Counted from the stretch's first letter, positions 1 to 8,399 are shown. The stretch is 56,511 bases of DNA from CAADGU01 sp964581605 (GCA_964581605.1 CAZOPF010000027.1:1-56511); one strand, 5' to 3'. The notes: generated by a model not told the origin, from the letters alone. Program-made: numbers and translations.

Positions 1-53
1 AACACAAAGACACACAAACACAAAGACACACAAACACAAAGACACACAAACAC
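1..53. repeat. Tandem-unit intergenic repeat, cut by window edge
   Basis: About three copies of a 16-bp unit built from CACAAACA and CAAAGACA steps. It looks like one arm of the 7-8 bp unit arrays found in most spacers of this window; the other arm would lie outside. It ends just before the ribosome binding site of the first gene. Confidence 0.7.
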
Positions 54-71
54 TTCTTCAGGAGGAATCTG

Positions 72-455
72 ATGCAAAAGTTCGTGTTTTGGACAGGCGT
101 GTATAACCTCATCGTAGGCAGCGTTTTCCTCATTCCCGGTTCAACAAACATATTTGCTATTCAAGCACCAGACGTCATGCTCTGGCTTTGGCTGCCGGCG
201 ATTCTGGTGATCTATTTGGGCATCCTGCTCATCCTCTGTTCACGCCGCCTGGCCGAACGCGCCAGCCTGGTCTTTTGGGAAGGCATTGCCCGGATTGCCG
301 TTTTTGTGCCATTGGCCTGGTTTGGCTTTTTTACTGATTTAGGGTTTATGGTGGGTGTGATTGGCGTGATTGATCTATTGATCGGCCTGGGCTACATCCT
401 CGGCCTGCCCCGCGCCTTGCACATCCCGGCTGTAGACCTGTTCCTGGATAGGTGA
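72..455 (+). CDS. Small four-helix membrane protein, function unknown
   Basis: A 127-residue protein that is almost entirely hydrophobic, with about four membrane-spanning stretches (roughly residues 8-28, 36-56, 68-88 and 90-112) separated by short charged loops such as CSRRLAERA. A clear AGGAGGA site lies at 60-66, about 5 bases before the ATG. No catalytic motif is visible and I do not recognise the family. The gene stands alone between two repeat arrays and reads towards fhs, but nothing ties it to folate metabolism. That it is a real inner-membrane protein is likely from hydrophobicity and the strong ribosome binding site. Confidence 0.75.
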   Translation: MQKFVFWTGVYNLIVGSVFLIPGSTNIFAIQAPDVMLWLWLPAILVIYLGILLILCSRRLAERASLVFWEGIARIAVFVPLAWFGFFTDLGFMVGVIGVIDLLIGLGYILGLPRALHIPAVDLFLDR

Positions 456-457
456 AT

Positions 458-547
458 AGTGAGCGGTGAGCGGTGAGCAGTAAGCAGTTCACCATTCCTA
501 ATTCCTAATTCCTAATTCCTAATTCCTAATTCCTAATTCCTAATTCC
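458..547. repeat. Intergenic short-unit array (GTGAGCG-type then ATTCCTA-type)
   Basis: Left part has degenerate 7-bp steps GTGAGCG/GTGAGCA/GTAAGCA; from about 494 there are some seven to eight perfect copies of the 7-mer ATTCCTA. Unlike the other arrays, the two halves use different units. The array ends directly before the fhs ribosome binding site AAAGGAG. Confidence 0.8.
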
Positions 548-560
548 AAAGGAGATTCCC

Positions 561-2456
561 ATGCCCCACAAATTGCAAAACTTATTACGGCCTGTGCCCA
601 GCGATATTGAGATCGCCCAGGCACAAGAGCCTTTGCCCATTACCCAGATTGCCGAGGAAGTGGGCATTTTACCGGAAGAGTTGGTGCCTTACGGCCGTGA
701 CAAAGCCAAAGTGCGCCTCTCCGTCCGTGATCGGCTGGCTGACCAGCCCAACGGCAAATACATCGTCGTCACCGCCATCACCCCCACCCCATTGGGCGAA
801 GGCAAAACCACCACCACCGTCGGCGTCAGCCAGGCGCTCGGCGCACACCTGGGCCAGAAGGTGATCACCTGCATCCGCCAGCCCAGCCAGGGGCCAACCT
901 TTGGCATCAAAGGCGGCGCGGCCGGCGGCGGCTACAGCCAGATCATCCCCATGGAGGAGTTCAACCTGCACCTGACGGGCGACATTCATGCCATCACCGC
1001 CGCCAACAATCTGCTGGCGGCAGCCATTGACACCCGCCTGCACCACGAACAAACCGCCTCCGACGCCACCCTGTGGAATCGTCTTTGCCCGGCAGACAAA
1101 AACGGCGAACGCCGTTTTGCTCCGGTCATGCTGCGCCGCCTGAAAAAACTGGGTATTGAGAAAACCGACCCCAACGACCTGACGCCGGAAGAGATCACCC
1201 GCTTTGTGCGCCTGGACATTGACCCCGACTCCATCACCTGGCGGCGCGTTACCGATACCAACGACCGTTACCTGCGCGGTATCACCATCGGCAAAGGGCC
1301 ACAGGAAAAATTCCAGCGCGACACCGGCTATGACATCACCGTCGCCAGCGAAATCATGGCCATTCTGGCCCTCACCACCAGCCTGGCCGACATGCGCGAA
1401 CGGCTGGGGCGTATGGTCATTGGCGTCAACAAACAGGGCGAACCGATTACGGCCGATGACCTGGGCGTAGGTGGTGCGCTGACAGTGCTGATGAAAGACG
1501 CCATCATGCCTAACCTGATGCAAACAGTGGAAGGCACACCCGCCTTTGTCCATGCCGGGCCATTCGCCAATATCGCCCACGGCAACTCCTCCATTGTGGC
1601 CGACCAGATCGCCCTGAAGCTGGTGGGGCCGGATGGGTATGTGCTGACGGAGGCGGGTTTTGGCGCGGACATTGGCATGGAGAAGTTTTTCAACATCAAG
1701 TGCCGGTATAGCGGCCTGATTCCTAACTGTGTGGTGTTGGTCGCTACCATTCGCGCCTTGAAGATGCACGGCGGTGGGCCAAAGGTGGTGGCGGGTGCGC
1801 CGCTGGCCCCGGAATACACTGAAGAAAACCTGGAACTACTGGCCGCGGGCTGCACCAATCTGGTGAAACATATTGAAAATGCCGTTGGGTTTGGGGTGCC
1901 GGTGGTCGTAGCCATCAACCGTTTCAAGGATGACACAGATGCGGAGGTGGCGCTGGTGCGCCAGGCGGCCAAAGATGCCGGGGCCGAAGATGCGGTGATG
2001 AGCAACCATTGGGCCGACGGTGGCGCGGGAGCGGTGGAATTGGGCAAGGCGGTGATGGCCGCCTGCAACAAACCATCCAACTTCCGCTTCCTCTACCCGG
2101 TGGAGGAAAGCATCAAGGCCAAAATCGAGACGATTGCGAAGCAGATGTACGGTGCGGCTGGTGTGGAGTATTCACCGGAAGCGGAAGAGCAGATCGCCCT
2201 GTACACACGCAATGGGTTTGACAAGCTGCCCATCTGCATGGCGAAAACGCACCTGAGCCTGAGCCATGACCCGAACTTGAAGGGACGGCCGTCTGGTTTC
2301 ATCATCCCCGTGCGTGACATCCGCGCCAGCGTGGGGGCCGGTTTCCTCTACCCGCTGCTGGGGGCCATGAGCACGATGCCGGGGCTGCCGATTCGGCCGG
2401 TGTATTACGAGATTGATATTGACCTGGAAACGGGCAAAGTGGTGGGCCTATCTTAA
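561..2456 (+). CDS. fhs: Formate-tetrahydrofolate ligase
   Basis: Makes 10-formyl-THF from formate, THF and ATP, a cytosolic entry step of one-carbon metabolism. The P-loop region TPLGEGKTTTT is near residue 75, followed by RQPSQGPTFGIKGGAAGGG and the conserved EEFNLHLTGDIHAITAANN block; the C-terminal part has AKTHLSLSHDP and the RDIRASVGAGF block. At 631 residues it is longer than the usual ~555-560 of bacterial enzymes. As I recall the families, it matches the ligase domain of eukaryotic C1-THF synthase almost block by block, including the N-terminal VPSDIEI segment. Start ATG follows AAAGGAGATTCCC. The last 61 codons are duplicated downstream at 3190-3373, beyond a toxin-antitoxin pair. 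The product assignment is firm. Confidence 0.97.
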   Translation: MPHKLQNLLRPVPSDIEIAQAQEPLPITQIAEEVGILPEELVPYGRDKAKVRLSVRDRLADQPNGKYIVVTAITPTPLGEGKTTTTVGVSQALGAHLGQKVITCIRQPSQGPTFGIKGGAAGGGYSQIIPMEEFNLHLTGDIHAITAANNLLAAAIDTRLHHEQTASDATLWNRLCPADKNGERRFAPVMLRRLKKLGIEKTDPNDLTPEEITRFVRLDIDPDSITWRRVTDTNDRYLRGITIGKGPQEKFQRDTGYDITVASEIMAILALTTSLADMRERLGRMVIGVNKQGEPITADDLGVGGALTVLMKDAIMPNLMQTVEGTPAFVHAGPFANIAHGNSSIVADQIALKLVGPDGYVLTEAGFGADIGMEKFFNIKCRYSGLIPNCVVLVATIRALKMHGGGPKVVAGAPLAPEYTEENLELLAAGCTNLVKHIENAVGFGVPVVVAINRFKDDTDAEVALVRQAAKDAGAEDAVMSNHWADGGAGAVELGKAVMAACNKPSNFRFLYPVEESIKAKIETIAKQMYGAAGVEYSPEAEEQIALYTRNGFDKLPICMAKTHLSLSHDPNLKGRPSGFIIPVRDIRASVGAGFLYPLLGAMSTMPGLPIRPVYYEIDIDLETGKVVGLS

Positions 2457-2464
2457 AACATACC

Positions 2465-2512
2465 AGACATCCGATTTCTCAAGCGACGCTTCGTTGCCGA
2501 AATCGGATGTCT
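2465..2512 (+). terminator. Hairpin after fhs
   Basis: A perfect 14-bp stem (2465-2478 with 2499-2512, arms AGACATCCGATTTC and its complement) starts 8 bases after the fhs stop. No T-run follows, so it may act as a mRNA 3'-end stabiliser rather than a classic terminator. A diverged copy (3384-3414) follows the duplicated fhs tail. Confidence 0.6.
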
Positions 2513-2544
2513 CACTCATAAAGCTGTCTGGGGCTGACATATTG

Positions 2545-2550
2545 TATAAT
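2545..2550 (+). promoter_or_regulatory. -10 element TATAAT for the MazEF-like pair
   Basis: A consensus TATAAT lies 36 bases before the antitoxin ATG at 2587, with a GGAGAA ribosome binding site in between. No good -35 hexamer was found at 16-18 bases, so the promoter call rests on the -10 alone. Confidence 0.4.
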
Positions 2551-2586
2551 GACAAGCGTCAACAGCATGGATAGGAGAAATGTTTT

Positions 2587-2811
2587 ATGTCAGTAATAAC
2601 TTATCAAGGCACAGTGGAAAAGGGGCGGATTAAATTGGCGGGCAATGTTCGTTTGCCGGAAAAAGCAAAAGTGTTTGTGATTGTGCCGGATTTTCAGGAA
2701 AACGCAGTCGAACCTAAATTTGATCTGGCCGAACTTGCGGCCAGGATGCCACCGGATTATCAGGTAAGCGAGGTTGATTTTGGCAAACCTGTGGGGAAGG
2801 AAGAATGGTAA
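2587..2811 (+). CDS. Antitoxin of a MazEF-type pair
   Basis: A 74-residue protein with a short beta-rich N-terminus (YQGTVEKGRIKLAGNVRLPEK) of the kind seen in AF2212/DUF104 and AbrB/MazE-like antitoxins, and an acidic C-terminal tail ending KPVGKEEW that would wrap the toxin (inference from family behaviour). TAGGAGAA precedes the ATG. Its stop codon abuts the ATG of a PemK/MazF-like toxin, the normal antitoxin-first order with translational coupling. Base composition is visibly lower in GC than fhs. A frameshifted copy of its first ~28 codons lies at 3433-3520. The exact antitoxin family is uncertain. Confidence 0.8.
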   Translation: MSVITYQGTVEKGRIKLAGNVRLPEKAKVFVIVPDFQENAVEPKFDLAELAARMPPDYQVSEVDFGKPVGKEEW

Positions 2812-3147
2812 ATGGCTGCCTATATTCCCGAAAAAGGTGATTTCATCACGCTTTCTTTTGATCCGCAGTCCGGTCACGAACAGAAAGGGCGACGCCCTGC
2901 GCTTGTCATCAGCAATTTTCTTTTCAATCGGGCAACTGGACTTGCCATTGTCTGCCCCATCACAAATACAAACCGTCATATCCCTTTTCACTTACCTGTT
3001 CCGGGTAGTTCATCATTAACCGGCTTCGTGATGGTGGAGCAGGTGAAATCGGCTGATTACAATGCGCGAAACGTCAAGTTCGTGGAAAAAGCGCCGCCTG
3101 ATTTGGTTCGAGATGTCATTTCTCTTGTTGAAGTCTGCATCAAGTAA
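2812..3147 (+). CDS. MazF/PemK-like endoribonuclease toxin
   Basis: A 111-residue protein with the PemK/MazF fold signature: PEKGDFITLSFDPQSGHEQKGRRPALVISN at the N-terminus (the G-HEQ-GRRPALV core), then VCPITNT, and GFVMVEQVKSADYNAR (the conserved 'D' region after beta-strand 4). This family cuts mRNA at short sequences. The length is typical. It starts directly after the antitoxin stop. No ACGGCCGT octamer occurs in the pair, and composition is AT-richer than the neighbours, which fits acquisition. The pair sits between the fhs end and a second copy of the fhs end (3190-3373). Confidence 0.92.
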   Translation: MAAYIPEKGDFITLSFDPQSGHEQKGRRPALVISNFLFNRATGLAIVCPITNTNRHIPFHLPVPGSSSLTGFVMVEQVKSADYNARNVKFVEKAPPDLVRDVISLVEVCIK

Positions 3148-3189
3148 CGCCCGTTTTGTAAAGTCAGGTTCGGCAGAGAGGCACGGCCT

Positions 3190-3373
3190 GAACTTGAAGG
3201 GACGGCCGTCTGGTTTCATCATCCCCGTGCGTGACATCCGCGCCAGCGTGGGGGCCGGTTTCCTCTACCCGCTGCTGGGGGCCATGAGCACGATGCCGGG
3301 GCTACCGATACGGCCGGCGTATTACGAAATTGACCTCGACCTGGAAACGGGCAAGGTGGTAGGGTTGTTCTAA
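3190..3373 (+). pseudogene. Duplicated 3' end of fhs
   Basis: Encodes the last ~61 residues of formate-THF ligase in frame, without the rest of the enzyme. The first 114 bases (3190-3303) are identical to 2273-2386. From 3304 on, about a dozen of the remaining 70 bases differ, mostly at third positions, and the ending is GLF instead of GLS. The sharp switch from identity to divergence marks a recombination or conversion boundary. It is a remnant, not a separate gene. Confidence 0.9.
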
Positions 3374-3383
3374 AACAGAAACA

Positions 3384-3414
3384 GGCATTCGATTTCTTGA
3401 AGAAATCGGATGCC
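3384..3414 (+). terminator. Hairpin after the duplicated fhs tail
   Basis: Stem of about 12-13 bp (GGCATTCGATTTCTT against AAATCGGATGCC) in the same place relative to the tail copy as 2465-2512 is to fhs. It is evidently the duplicated hairpin, with a shorter loop. Confidence 0.55.
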
Positions 3415-3432
3415 TAAATCGTAGAACCATTT

Positions 3433-3520
3433 ATGTCAGTAACAAACTTATCAAGGCACAGTGGAAAAGGAGCGGATTAAATTAGCGGGCAATGTTCGTT
3501 TGCCAGAAAAAGCAAAAGGA
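3433..3520 (+). pseudogene. Truncated copy of the MazE-like antitoxin gene
   Basis: About 85 bases match the start of the antitoxin at 2587 with few substitutions, but one extra base near codon 4 shifts the frame and similarity stops abruptly around 3516. The duplication therefore spans the fhs tail, the spacer and the antitoxin start. No toxin copy follows. Confidence 0.8.
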
Positions 3521-3545
3521 TGCAATCCGGCGTCTGATACAAAAA

Positions 3546-3563
3546 ACGCACTGAGAGTGCGTT
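3546..3563 (+). terminator. Short hairpin ACGCACT-AGTGCGT
   Basis: A 7-bp stem with a 4-base loop after the antitoxin remnant. A second small perfect hairpin (CTGGGAAT-TCC-ATTCCCAG) lies at 3589-3607. Neither has a T-run; function unknown. Confidence 0.35.
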
Positions 3564-3622
3564 AGATGGGTGGCTTATTTGTAGTAGGCTGGGAATTCCA
3601 TTCCCAGGCAAACGGCCGTATC

Positions 3623-3775
3623 AGGTGGCCTATGGCAAGGGCAGCAGCCAGTATGAACAGGCCGGGGGGACGCGCATGAGTGAGATAACGCGACGCTCTT
3701 TGACTCCAACAACCCCCTAATCTCTCACAGGTTGGTTCAATCTGGCAGATTGAACCAATCTTTTCCCCCTCCTGT
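3623..3775. repeat. ~140-bp dispersed repeat, copy 1
   Basis: Shares GCAGCCAGTATG, CAGGCC, GGGGACGCGCA and GAGTGAGAT blocks in the same order with 4510-4660, and ends like that copy in a hairpin, GGTTCAATCT-GGC-AGATTGAACC (about 3734-3756). A partial third copy is at 8585-8680. Copies 1 and 2 flank the VapBC pair at 3778-4399. Apart from copy 1, the remnants above and two small hairpins, the 3374-3777 spacer holds nothing recognisable. Confidence 0.8.
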
Positions 3776-3777
3776 TC

Positions 3778-4203
3778 TCACGCGCTGGTGTGCATTACGG
3801 CCGTAAATCCAGCCTGTGTAAAGTGGTGATCAGACGTCAACGCCTCCCGAATCCCCCGTTCCTGCATCACCACAAAAGAAATACAATCAACCAATCCCCA
3901 CTCTTTATCCGCATACTTCTTGTAAAAAGCAAAAGCGGCCGCAAATCGCTGGGGTGTCAAGTGGACAATCTCAACCTCTGGCGCATTCAAAAATTGCTCG
4001 ATGATAGCCACCGCTTCTGACCGGAAATGCTGCGCCAGGGCGTTACCTACTTCCAACAAGACAGCATCCGTCACCAAAAACGGCTGGCTAGCATATTGTT
4101 TTGCTAATCGCTGCGCCTGAGCATGATATTTATCGCGGGCATTGACCAGGGCAATCACAAAGGCCGTATCAATGAACAGTGGGGACAATATGCTTTTCTC
4201 CAT
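3778..4203 (-). CDS. VapC-type PIN-domain ribonuclease toxin
   Basis: A 141-residue PIN protein. The acidic residues of the metal site are visible: FIDTAF near the start, LEVGNALA in the middle, WGLVDCISF and TSDHHF towards the end. PIN toxins cleave specific RNAs, often tRNA or rRNA. I start it at the ATG at 4203 (MEKSILS) rather than the upstream TTG; it then overlaps the antitoxin by 35 bases, usual for vapBC. It is on the minus strand after its antitoxin, and the pair is bracketed by two copies of a ~140-bp repeat. One ACGGCCGT octamer sits at its 3' end. Confidence 0.92.
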   Translation of the reverse strand: MEKSILSPLFIDTAFVIALVNARDKYHAQAQRLAKQYASQPFLVTDAVLLEVGNALAQHFRSEAVAIIEQFLNAPEVEIVHLTPQRFAAAFAFYKKYADKEWGLVDCISFVVMQERGIREALTSDHHFTQAGFTAVMHTSA

Positions 4204-4399
4204 TGAGGTACAGATCAATGTTTTCGGCGAAATCTTCGGGGCCGTCTATTTGAATCTGGCTTAATCGTTCCAGAAAAGCAGGTTCCGATGGTTTGTTTTG
4301 TTTGCTTTGTAAAAATACAGTAACCATCGTGTATAGCTCCTCCAATTCTGCCTGGCTCATCGTTTCAATTTTGGAAAGCAACAACTCTTTGGTACTCAT
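4169..4399 (-). CDS. Antitoxin partner of the PIN toxin
   Basis: A 76-residue protein (start MSTKELLLSKI; AAGGA lies 9 bases upstream, which favours this ATG over one at 4408). The N-terminus is a predicted helical pair (LLLSKIETMSQAELEELY), and the C-terminal part is acidic (IDGPEDFAENIDLYL). No named family is recognised with certainty. The role is assigned from its size, order and overlap with the vapC gene. It would bind the PIN toxin and probably autoregulate the pair. Confidence 0.7.
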   Translation of the reverse strand: MSTKELLLSKIETMSQAELEELYTMVTVFLQSKQNKPSEPAFLERLSQIQIDGPEDFAENIDLYLNGEKHIVPTVH

Positions 4400-4509
4400 C
4401 TCATTCATCCTTATCGGTCATGGCTGATCATTTTCTCGCCCGATTATACGCCAACACTTACAGTAAAGGGAACAAGGGCAATCCATAAACAAACGATCAC
4501 TGACCGGGG

Positions 4510-4660
4510 TAGGTGTGGCCTAGCAGCCAGTATGGGCAGGCCAGGGGACGCGCACGAGTGAGATTGGGTGACGGCCGTCCACCTCCCCCACCTCTTAATC
4601 CCCCTCAGATTGGTTCAATCGGGCCGGTTGAACCAATCTGCCCTCCCCTCTTTCATACAC
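4510..4660. repeat. ~140-bp dispersed repeat, copy 2
   Basis: Direct repeat of 3623-3775 with an 8-base deletion and scattered substitutions. It ends in the hairpin GGTTCAATC-GGGCC-GGTTGAACC (about 4612-4635). It contains one ACGGCCGT. The remaining spacer up to 4985 holds another octamer at about 4764 and no convincing gene. Confidence 0.8.
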
Positions 4661-4985
4661 ATCACCAGCCACATCAGACGGCGTACACGCTCTGTGGAGC
4701 AACAATTGACATCTCTTATCTTCACTGTAAACTTACTTTAATGATAAAAGGGTATGAAGTGATACGGCCGTTGCCCACATCTTCCTACTAACTTACAACA
4801 ACCCATGAAGATTCCAACCGAATAAATTGATAGCCAACCAGGTTGCGGGCTTGTGCCCATTTTTTCTCGTGCGGGGCATAAGGGTGCATCTTGCTCCTTT
4901 AGAGCAACCAAAGTTATCCATCAGATTGACACATTGTCTTGGGACCCACACCTTCGTTTGGGCCATGACATATTTGGAGGTTCAT

Positions 4986-7900
4986 ATGAAAAGCAAAAGA
5001 GTTACCATCATTTTATTGTTCGCGGTCATAATACTGACCACCTTGTTTATGGCCCTGGCGAGCCCCGGTAAGATGACTGGGAACTATGCCCTGGCGGCTC
5101 CGGGGGATACGGCCGTACAGCCCCAAACCCCCGATATTGCCGGCCCATTTGTTGGTGAGCCAGTCTATCCGCACATTTTCAACGGGGATTTGCGTGACCT
5201 GCCCCAACTGCCAGACGCGGAACCGGACATTCCTACCCCGTTGCGTTACCTGCCCAACCAGCAGCCCAAAGGCAGCGCGCCACAGTTGGCTGGCTGGAGC
5301 GATGCCGCTGCCCAAACAGAAATGGGTATCGGCCAGATGCCTGATCCCATCATCACCTTTGCCGGGCTGGACTTCAACGGTTTCGGCGCAGGCTGGCCGC
5401 CCGACACCAACGGTGATGTGGGCCCCAACCATTACATCCAGACCGTCAACACCTCCATCGGCATCTATAACAAGACAACGGGAGCGCAGTTAGTAGGGTT
5501 GACCCTTGATACCTTCTTTACTGGCCCTCCCGGAACGCCATGCGATAACAACAACCAGGGTGATCCGGTCGTCATTTATGATCCCATGGCCGACCGCTGG
5601 ATTGTCACCAATTTCGCCTGGAACAACTTCAATACCGGGCCATATTATGAATGTATTGCGGTGTCGCAAACGGCCGATCCTGTAAGCGGTGGCTGGTACT
5701 TCTATGCCCTCCGCGCCGATACCGGCGGTTTCGTCGGCTATCTGAATGATTATCCCAAGTTGGGCGTCTGGCCGGATGGCTGGTACATGACAGCTAATAT
5801 GTTCCAGATCAATCCACCTGGCCCCGGTTTTGGGGTGCGTGTCTGGGCATTAGATCGCACCTCCATGTTGGCTGGTGGCGCTCTCAACGAGGTTCACTTT
5901 GATCTGTGTACCAGTGCGGAGTGTGGTGCGCTGCTGCCCAGCAACCTGCGCGGTGATTTGCCCCCGGCCGGGTCACCCAATTACATGATCGCCACCACCC
6001 CACCCGATCTGTTACAACTGTGGGAGTTTGATGTAGACTGGACGACACCAGCCAATTCCACCTTCACCGGCCCGGTAGACATACCGGTGGCTCCATTTGT
6101 GATCGCTCAATCTGTGCCGCAGTTAGGAACGGGAACGGTGCTAGACAGTCTGAGCTTCCGCCCCATGATGCAGGCACAGTATCGCACCATTAACGGTGTG
6201 GAATCGTTGTGGGTAAATCATACGGTGGCGGCCACTGATGGTGTTGGTGGGGTGCGCTGGTATGAAGTGCAAGACCCCGGTAACACACCAACGCTGACAC
6301 AGCAGTCTACCTTCCAGCCGGATGATCACCACCGCTGGATGGGGTCATTGGCGGCAGATCAGGATGGCAATATGGCGGTGGGGTATAGTGTATCTAGTGC
6401 CACGATGTTCCCGGCCATTCGCTATGCCGGACGGCTGGCCGGGGAAGCGCCCGGTTTGTTAGGGCAGGGTGAAGCCACGCTGATTGCCGGAACGGGCAGC
6501 CAGACCGGCATCAGCCGCTGGGGTGATTACAGTGCCATGACGGTTGACCCGGTAGATGATTGTACGTTCTGGTACACCACCGAATACTACATCACCACTG
6601 GCAACAACTGGCAAACACGGATTGGTTCGTTCCGTTTTCCCTCTTGCGGACAGCCCAAGGCGTATCTGGATGGGGTGGTTTATAACTCGGCCACCCAACA
6701 GCCAATACCAGGGGTGCAGGTTACGGCCGTCTCCCCCACGATGACCCTGACAGCCCTTACCGACAACGCCGGTTATTACACCATGACTTTGTTGGCCGAT
6801 ACTTATAATCTAACGGCCGGGCCGCTGCTGCCGGGTTATCCAATCAGCCATACCGTGAGTGGCGTCTCTGTGGCTGTGGGTAACACTACTTCCACCGACC
6901 TGTATCTGGACCCTGTGCCTTACCTGGTGGGTGACGCCGAAGCGATTGACGATGATGTACCCTATGGCAATAACAATGGCTTTCTGGAGCCAGGTGAACT
7001 GGGTGTGTTGTTGTGGGAAGGGTTGCTGAACACCGGTGCTATTACCGCTACCAACGTCACGGCCGAGTTGAGCAGTTCCACAACGGGGGTGACGGTGGAC
7101 ACGGCCGTAGCCCCCTATCCAGACATCGCCGCCGGTAACGTGATGACCAATAGCACAGCGTTTGTGATTTCTCTATCACCTGATATTACTTGTGGTGACG
7201 ATCTGGACTTCCACAAGGTCATTACCAGCAGCGAGGGCGTCTACACGGCCGATTTCACCCTGAACGCCTCCGTTTCCCTGCCCCCGGCAGACGTGTTTAG
7301 TAATGACGTGGAAGGCGGCGCGGCCGGCTGGACAACCGGCGGCAGCTTTAACACCTGGGCCATTACGACTGAAGAAAGCCACAGCCCCACCCATTCCTGG
7401 ACAGATAGTCCGGGGGGCAGCTACGTAGACAACACGAACAGCTACCTGCGCACCCCGGCTTATGACCTGAGCGGCAAGCGTAACGTGGTTCTAAGCGGCT
7501 GGTATATGTATGGTCTGGAAACGGGTTATGACTATGTGTATCTGGAATATTCGCTCAATGGCGGCACTTCGTGGGCGACCAGTGACCCGTTGTACTCCTT
7601 CAACGGACACCAGGACACCTGGGAAGAGCTGGTTTTGGACGCTTCTGTGCTGGATGACCAGGCCAATGTGGCGCTGCGCTGGCGAATGGTATCAGATGGT
7701 AGCGTGGTGGATGACGGCATCCATCTGGATGACATTACGCTGTCCTACGAACCATATGAATGTACATACGAAGCCTTGCCACCCGACGCGCCGACGTTGG
7801 TAGCTCCGACCGATGGTGTTACACTGACAGAAACGGCCGTGACCTACATCTGGCAGCCGGCACTCACTGGCGGCCCGGTTGACAGCTATGAACTGGACGT

Positions 7901-8102
7901 CAATGGAACCGTCTACACCTTCACCGGAGCCATCACCAGCACCACGATGATACTGCCTGAAGGCAGCTACAACTGGCTGGTGCGGGCGCTCAATCCTTAT
8001 GGAGCTTCTGCCTGGACTGCGACGTGGACGTTCACGGTTGATCTGCCTGTGGTGCCGCCCACATACACCATTTATCTACCGGTTATACTCAAAGGTGACT
8101 GA
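4986..8102 (+). CDS. Large secreted multidomain surface protein
   Basis: 1038 residues from the ATG preceded by TTTGGAGG (4973-4980); a longer open frame upstream lacks such a site. An N-terminal signal peptide (MKSKRVTIILLFAVIILTT) is followed by a long beta-rich region to about residue 550 resembling propeller-type extracellular domains. Next come a carboxypeptidase-regulatory-like domain (about 557-640, GVVYNSATQQPIPGVQVTA), a MAM/immune-inhibitor-A-like jelly roll (about 770-920, WTTGGSFNTWAITTEESHSP and DDGIHLDDITLS), a fibronectin III-like domain (about 935-1020), and the extreme C-terminus YTIYLPVILKGD. No protease catalytic motif was found. It probably acts outside the cell in adhesion or binding. 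A strong hairpin terminator follows at 8169. Confidence 0.85.
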   Translation: MKSKRVTIILLFAVIILTTLFMALASPGKMTGNYALAAPGDTAVQPQTPDIAGPFVGEPVYPHIFNGDLRDLPQLPDAEPDIPTPLRYLPNQQPKGSAPQLAGWSDAAAQTEMGIGQMPDPIITFAGLDFNGFGAGWPPDTNGDVGPNHYIQTVNTSIGIYNKTTGAQLVGLTLDTFFTGPPGTPCDNNNQGDPVVIYDPMADRWIVTNFAWNNFNTGPYYECIAVSQTADPVSGGWYFYALRADTGGFVGYLNDYPKLGVWPDGWYMTANMFQINPPGPGFGVRVWALDRTSMLAGGALNEVHFDLCTSAECGALLPSNLRGDLPPAGSPNYMIATTPPDLLQLWEFDVDWTTPANSTFTGPVDIPVAPFVIAQSVPQLGTGTVLDSLSFRPMMQAQYRTINGVESLWVNHTVAATDGVGGVRWYEVQDPGNTPTLTQQSTFQPDDHHRWMGSLAADQDGNMAVGYSVSSATMFPAIRYAGRLAGEAPGLLGQGEATLIAGTGSQTGISRWGDYSAMTVDPVDDCTFWYTTEYYITTGNNWQTRIGSFRFPSCGQPKAYLDGVVYNSATQQPIPGVQVTAVSPTMTLTALTDNAGYYTMTLLADTYNLTAGPLLPGYPISHTVSGVSVAVGNTTSTDLYLDPVPYLVGDAEAIDDDVPYGNNNGFLEPGELGVLLWEGLLNTGAITATNVTAELSSSTTGVTVDTAVAPYPDIAAGNVMTNSTAFVISLSPDITCGDDLDFHKVITSSEGVYTADFTLNASVSLPPADVFSNDVEGGAAGWTTGGSFNTWAITTEESHSPTHSWTDSPGGSYVDNTNSYLRTPAYDLSGKRNVVLSGWYMYGLETGYDYVYLEYSLNGGTSWATSDPLYSFNGHQDTWEELVLDASVLDDQANVALRWRMVSDGSVVDDGIHLDDITLSYEPYECTYEALPPDAPTLVAPTDGVTLTETAVTYIWQPALTGGPVDSYELDVNGTVYTFTGAITSTTMILPEGSYNWLVRALNPYGASAWTATWTFTVDLPVVPPTYTIYLPVILKGD

Positions 8103-8167
8103 TCACCCGGTGCATGATATTGTGGCGGCTGCCTGATAGTGGAACAGTCACCACCTGATTGGCAAGA

Positions 8168-8207
8168 AAGCGTAGGGGTAAGTTGGTCAACTTGCCCCTA
8201 CGCTTGT
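8168..8207 (+). terminator. Strong hairpin terminator of the secreted-protein gene
   Basis: Stem of 17-18 bp (AAGCGTAGGGGTAAGTTG against CAACTTGCCCCTACGCTT, one G-T pair) with a 2-base loop, followed by TTGTTAT. It lies 66 bases after the stop at 8102. Confidence 0.8.
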
Positions 8208-8210
8208 TAT

Positions 8211-8375
8211 ATGACAACCAGATTCATCTCACTCATCTCACTCATCATTTGCATTTTCTTTCTGGCAGCCTGTCAGCCGAACCTGGAAGCAAGTGAAGTC
8301 ACACCACATCTGGCCCTGATGGCTACGGTTTTGGCAACAGACATGGCCGCTCCGACGGCCTCCTGGCGTCAATAA
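8211..8375 (+). pseudogene. Truncated lipoprotein (N-terminal piece)
   Basis: Encodes 54 residues: a lipoprotein signal peptide with lipobox LAAC (FFLAACQPN), then a short stretch containing VTPHLALMATVLATDMAAPT before a stop. This is the usual beginning of the stalked lipoproteins of this genome without stalk or body. A Thr/Pro-rich frame resembling such a stalk (TPFLPTNTPFPPTDTPIPT) appears 290 bases downstream at about 8660-8755. It may be the remains of one gene split by later insertions (inference). It could still be expressed as a tiny lipoprotein. Confidence 0.55.
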
Positions 8376-8399
8376 AGGATGTGAAATATGGGCGCGACC

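Noticed and set aside
669..1769. 366-codon open frame antisense to fhs
   Set aside because: Shadow of a GC-rich gene; low-complexity His/Gly/Asp composition and no start signals.
3062..3373. 103-codon frame treated as a gene
   Set aside because: Its second half is the duplicated fhs tail and its first half is the toxin gene in another frame.
4513..4791. 92-codon frame upstream of the secreted protein
   Set aside because: It translates the ~140-bp repeat and its hairpin; no ribosome binding site or protein character.
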